Below, in pieces: positions 6,458 to 9,576 of a stretch of DNA of 9,576 nt (position 1 is the first letter of the stretch; each line of letters opens with the position of its first letter). Below the pieces are notes generated by a model, which made no database searches, had not been told where the DNA came from, and saw only the letters and a program-made list of their open reading frames with translations. Source of the DNA: Pseudomonadota bacterium (GTDB lineage Bacteria; Pseudomonadota; Gammaproteobacteria; Burkholderiales; Burkholderiaceae_B); NCBI GenBank assembly GCA_021793875.1, contig JAJYRX010000042.1:1-9576 (forward strand). Reading direction: 5' to 3'. Both the position numbers and the translations under genes were made by a program.

Positions 6458-7522
6458 ATGAACCCATTTAAACCCTTGGCAGGGGTTGCACTAGTTACTG
6501 GCCTTGCGCTTGCAGGTACAGTACATGCACAGGAAACTCTTACAGTAGTTTCTTTTGGTGGTGCATATGGTGCTGCCCAACAGAAACATCAAATAGACCC
6601 ATACATGAAAGAAACAGGTAATAAGGTCTTATTTGAAAACTATACAGGTGGCGTAGCCGAAATTAAGGCTCAAGTAGAGTCCGGATCCATTCAATGGGAT
6701 GTAGTAGATATTGAAACAATTGATCTGGAGCGTGCATGTTCTGAAGGCCTACTTGAGGTAATTCCTCACGATATTTTATTGCCCAGCCCCGATGGTGTTG
6801 CTGCTACCGAAGATTTCGTACCGGCCGCGTTGGAAAATGAGTGCGGGGTAGGTGAAATCATCTGGAGTACAGTGTTTGCTTATAACCGCGATACGGTTGG
6901 CGACAATCCGGCCGAAACAATAAAAGATCTTTTTGATACAGAAAACTTTCCTGGTAAAAGAGCATTTCGCAAAAAGGCTCAGGTTAACCTAGAGTGGGCA
7001 TTGTTGGCTGACGGAGTTCCCGCTGACGAAGTTTACGATGTGCTGGCAACCTCAGAAGGTCAACAACGTGCTTTCGACAAACTAGATTCCATAAAAGACG
7101 ACATAGTATGGTTTGACAGCTGGTCTCAAGCACCGCAGCTGCTTAACGATGGTGGCGCTACTTATGTTCAGTCCGCTAATGGCCGTTTCTTCGATGCCAT
7201 ACAAACTGAGAATAAGCCTTTCAATATAGTGTGGGATGGTCACGTTTATGATCTAGATGCATGGGGCATAGTTAAAGGCACACCTCGCTTAGAGCAAGCA
7301 TTAGAGTTTGTAGCGTTTACTACTAGCACTGAAGCATTATCAGGCTTCCAAGATGTAGCTTATGGCCCTCCAAGAAAGTCATCTATGGAGATGGTTGATA
7401 AAGATGTCGTTGATCACCTTCCATCATCTCATGTAGACAAGGGTATTAAGGCCGATGGCATATTCTGGGCAGACTTCGGTGAAAGCCTAGGTGAAAAGTT
7501 TAACGAGTGGTTGTTGCAGTAA
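6458..7522 (+). CDS. Periplasmic substrate-binding protein, PotD/PotF-like family (substrate uncertain)
   Basis: This is the ligand-capturing periplasmic protein of the importer, 354 residues long. Residues 1-24 form a Sec signal peptide with a lysine, a hydrophobic core and a VHA cleavage site before Q25. The mature protein shows the two-lobed binding-protein pattern: LTVVSFGGAYGAA at the first strand, WDVVDIETIDLERACSEGLL at 80-99, and YDLDAWGIVKGT at 264-275 followed by a helix. C94 and C129 are the only cysteines and could form a disulfide. Compared from memory with E. coli PotD, D267 aligns with the polyamine-binding D257. However, W255 is replaced by D265, and the S83/Y85 positions by E86 and I88. 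So the fold is right but the pocket is not canonical. Alternatives are opines, amino-acid derivatives or other cationic solutes. It follows the ATPase gene and is followed by permease 1 after a single base. Confidence 0.9.
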   Translation: MNPFKPLAGVALVTGLALAGTVHAQETLTVVSFGGAYGAAQQKHQIDPYMKETGNKVLFENYTGGVAEIKAQVESGSIQWDVVDIETIDLERACSEGLLEVIPHDILLPSPDGVAATEDFVPAALENECGVGEIIWSTVFAYNRDTVGDNPAETIKDLFDTENFPGKRAFRKKAQVNLEWALLADGVPADEVYDVLATSEGQQRAFDKLDSIKDDIVWFDSWSQAPQLLNDGGATYVQSANGRFFDAIQTENKPFNIVWDGHVYDLDAWGIVKGTPRLEQALEFVAFTTSTEALSGFQDVAYGPPRKSSMEMVDKDVVDHLPSSHVDKGIKADGIFWADFGESLGEKFNEWLLQ

Positions 7523-7523
7523 T

Positions 7524-8786
7524 ATGAGTGGTTACCAGAGCCCGGCGCTTAGCCAACCAGGTTTAAGTGTCGCTGAACAAAAACAGGAACGACGCAGTGC
7601 CAGAAGGCGCAGGTTGGTTGCGCTGGGTCTGGTAGCTCCACTCTTGGTGTTTATATTTTTCTCTTTTGTGGCGCCAATAGCCTCAATGCTATATCGCAGT
7701 GTCTATAACCCAGATATAGTTGTGCTAATTCCTGAAACCATGGCCAACCTATCTGAATGGGACCGATCAGGAACACCAGATGATAAGGCTTTAACTTCAA
7801 TGGCTATGGAATTAAGGCAAATGGCTCTTGATCGTAAAGCTGGAGTGTTTGCTGCAGCGGTAAACAGATCCTGGCCTGGGGCATCAAGTCTAGTGAATTC
7901 AAGTGCCAGAAGATTAAGATCACAAGAACCTGATGTTCTAGAAAAGTCAGGCGCACAAATTTTATTAGAGCTGGATAAACGATGGTCTCAACCTGACTTA
8001 TGGCGGGCAATACGTCAGGTTGGTTTGGTGTACACAGATAGTTATTACCTTACCGCTTTGGATTTGGAGCGTAACCCTGATGATGAAATACAGGCGCGTA
8101 GTTCTGCACGTATATATATTCAGCTTTATGGGAAAACGCTTGCGCTTGCACTTACCATAACTGCCTTGTGTATATTGTTAGGCTACCCATTAGCTTATTA
8201 TCTGGCACATGCACCGCGTAAGAAGGCAAGTGTGCTAATGATTTTTGTGCTGCTGCCGTTCTGGACATCTTTGTTAGTACGAACCACCGCATGGATAGCC
8301 CTGTTGCAAACTAACGGTGTAATTAACTCCATACTTATAAGTGTAGGCTTTCTAAGCCAGCCAATAGAAGTCTTATATACACGTTATGCAACTATTATTG
8401 CAATGACGCATATATTATTGCCATTCATGATACTACCGTTATACAGCGTTATGCGCAGTATAGACCCGGCTTACGTGCGAGCAGCAATGTCTTTGGGTAG
8501 CAAGCCGTTTGCTGCCTTCGCAAGAGTGTTTTTACCTTTGTCATTACCAGGTCTTGGCGCCGGATCTTTGTTGGTTTTTATTATTTCTGTGGGTTATTAC
8601 ATAACCCCGGCACTAGTTGGTGGTACCGATGGTCAAATGATTTCCAACTTAATAGCCTTTCACATGCAGGAGTCCAATAACTGGGGTCTTGCTGCAGCCC
8701 TTGGAACGTTATTGTTAGTGCTTATTTTGCTGTTGTATTGGGTTTATGACAAGCTAGTCGGTGCTAGCAATATTAAACTGGGTTAA
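7524..8786 (+). CDS. ABC importer permease 1, PotB-like, with large periplasmic loop
   Basis: This is an inner-membrane subunit of the importer. I chose ATG 7524, one base after the binding-protein stop (TAATATG), giving 420 residues. A GTG at 7491 in the same frame would add 11 residues and overlap the upstream gene, which seems less likely. TM1 lies at about 32-57, and a hydrophilic, helix-rich stretch of about 140 residues (58-196) follows before TM2. The remaining helices run from about 204 to 410. The ATPase-contacting EAA loop is at 320-342, with AAMSLG at 320-325 and the final LPLSLP preserved. E. coli PotB is about 275-285 residues, so the extra length is mostly the TM1-TM2 loop. The start has almost no Shine-Dalgarno, suggesting translational coupling. 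The ending YDKLVGASNIKLG is typical of the longer subgroup as I remember it. Confidence 0.9.
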   Translation: MSGYQSPALSQPGLSVAEQKQERRSARRRRLVALGLVAPLLVFIFFSFVAPIASMLYRSVYNPDIVVLIPETMANLSEWDRSGTPDDKALTSMAMELRQMALDRKAGVFAAAVNRSWPGASSLVNSSARRLRSQEPDVLEKSGAQILLELDKRWSQPDLWRAIRQVGLVYTDSYYLTALDLERNPDDEIQARSSARIYIQLYGKTLALALTITALCILLGYPLAYYLAHAPRKKASVLMIFVLLPFWTSLLVRTTAWIALLQTNGVINSILISVGFLSQPIEVLYTRYATIIAMTHILLPFMILPLYSVMRSIDPAYVRAAMSLGSKPFAAFARVFLPLSLPGLGAGSLLVFIISVGYYITPALVGGTDGQMISNLIAFHMQESNNWGLAAALGTLLLVLILLLYWVYDKLVGASNIKLG

Positions 8787-8788
8787 CC

Positions 8789-9576
8789 ATGAGCACACCA
8801 CTTAAATATTATTCTATATGGCATAGGCTTGGTGCATGGATATTAAGGTCCTGGTCTTGGTTTGTTCTATTTTTTCTTATATTGCCCATACTTGTTATAG
8901 TGCCGCTGTCATTCAATGCTGAGCCTTTTTTCAGTTTTACCAAGGGTATGCTAAAGCTGGATCCTCAGGCTTATTCCCTTAGGTGGTATAACGATATTTT
9001 TAATAGTAGTAATTGGATGCTTGCTATACGCAATAGCTTTATAGTTGGCATTTTTGCAACCATAATTGCTACTACATTGGGCACGGTGGCTGCAGTTGGT
9101 TTAACCAGCTCTCACATGCCGTTTAGGCGACTTATTACGGCTCTTATGCTGTCACCTATGATAGTACCCCTTATTATTGTGGCTGCCGGCATGTTTTTCT
9201 TCTATACACGTTTCAATCTGGTAGCAACATTCCCAGGGTTAATAATTGCTCATGCCGCTCTTGGAATACCCTTCGTAATAATAACGGTTACAGCTACTTT
9301 AAGCGGTTTCGACCGTTCTTTGTATCAAGCCGGACTAAGCCTTGGCGGTTCCCCATTTTTCGTGTTCCGAACTGTCATGCTCCCCATTATTCGCCCGGGT
9401 GTTATTTCTGGTGCACTGTTTGCGTTTGTTACCTCATTTGATGAAATAGTATTGGTACTATTTTTGGCGGGCCCAGAGCAGCGCACTATACCAAGACAAA
9501 TGTTTGCAGGCATACGGGAACAGATAAGCCCCACCATACTAGCAGTGGCAACATTGCTCATATTAGTATCCATAAT
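8789..9576 (+). CDS. ABC importer permease 2, PotC-like (C-terminus beyond window)
   Basis: This is the second membrane subunit, pairing with permease 1. The frame is open from ATG 8789, two bases after the permease 1 stop, through 262 codons to the right edge. It has TM1 near residues 23-41, a short periplasmic segment to about 78, then several helices. The EAA loop runs from Y179 to P203 with the core AGLSLGG and ends MLPIIRPG. DEIVLVLFL near 218-226 and the TIPRQMFAGIRE stretch at 233-244 are typical of PotC-type permeases. Usual length is 260-300, so only a short tail is missing. It has no clear Shine-Dalgarno; the 2-base gap suggests coupling to permease 1. In contrast to permease 1, its TM1-TM2 loop is of ordinary size. 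Confidence 0.93.
   Translation, partial: MSTPLKYYSIWHRLGAWILRSWSWFVLFFLILPILVIVPLSFNAEPFFSFTKGMLKLDPQAYSLRWYNDIFNSSNWMLAIRNSFIVGIFATIIATTLGTVAAVGLTSSHMPFRRLITALMLSPMIVPLIIVAAGMFFFYTRFNLVATFPGLIIAHAALGIPFVIITVTATLSGFDRSLYQAGLSLGGSPFFVFRTVMLPIIRPGVISGALFAFVTSFDEIVLVLFLAGPEQRTIPRQMFAGIREQISPTILAVATLLILVSI

Noticed and set aside
7491..7523. Upstream GTG start for permease 1
   Set aside because: It would overlap the binding-protein gene by 32 bases and add residues MKSLTSGCCSN that look like a frame shadow. ATG 7524, directly after the stop, is the more natural coupled start.
9325..9573. Minus-strand open frame near the right edge
   Set aside because: It is antisense to the PotC-like permease, whose frame is continuous and carries the EAA motif.
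1..9576. Search for CRISPR repeats, tRNA or rRNA genes, insertion sequences, toxin-antitoxin or defence genes
   Set aside because: No spaced direct repeats, tRNA-like folds, transposase motifs or small paired genes were seen. Nearly all sequence is accounted for by housekeeping and transport genes.

Overview
The window looks like an ordinary chromosomal segment of a gammaproteobacterium with moderate to low GC, judged by eye. The main clue is the gene order on the left: uvrA on the minus strand, diverging from an MFS transporter gene and then ssb on the plus strand. From memory, this matches the uvrA / MFS / ssb arrangement of Pseudomonas and relatives. In E. coli uvrA and ssb diverge directly. 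The protein sequences (UvrA, a YajR-like MFS protein, SSB with a DDDIPF tail) are also gammaproteobacterial in character. I cannot name the genus.

Layout: (1) 1-1664, minus strand, the first 554 codons of uvrA (nucleotide excision repair ATPase), cut by the left edge. (2) 1665-1791, a divergent promoter region with two short inverted repeats. (3) 1792-2985, a 12-TM MFS transporter related to E. coli YajR but lacking its C-terminal YAM domain. (4) 3100-3582, ssb. (5) 3603-3647, a 17-bp perfect-stem terminator between the convergent ssb and catalase genes. (6) 3660-5099, minus strand, a clade-3-type monofunctional haem catalase. (7) 5100-5300, a divergent regulatory region containing a candidate OxyR site (13 of 16 consensus positions) placed against the likely -35 of the catalase. 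(8) 5301 to the right edge, an ABC importer operon in the order ATPase, periplasmic binding protein, permease 1, permease 2 (cut by the right edge), of the polyamine/opine (PotABCD-like) family.

Functionally there are three blocks. The first is DNA repair and replication (uvrA, ssb) around a conserved transporter. The second is peroxide defence (catalase), probably induced through OxyR. The third is a complete importer whose substrate is uncertain: the binding protein has the PotD fold, but several of the aromatic polyamine-contacting positions of PotD look substituted. Permease 1 carries an unusually large periplasmic loop of about 140 residues between its first two membrane helices.

I found no RNA genes, CRISPR, insertion sequences, prophage genes or signs of recent transfer, and no convincing undescribed system. 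The items worth a second look are the catalase operator, the substrate of the importer, the loop in permease 1, and the loss of YAM from the YajR-like protein.
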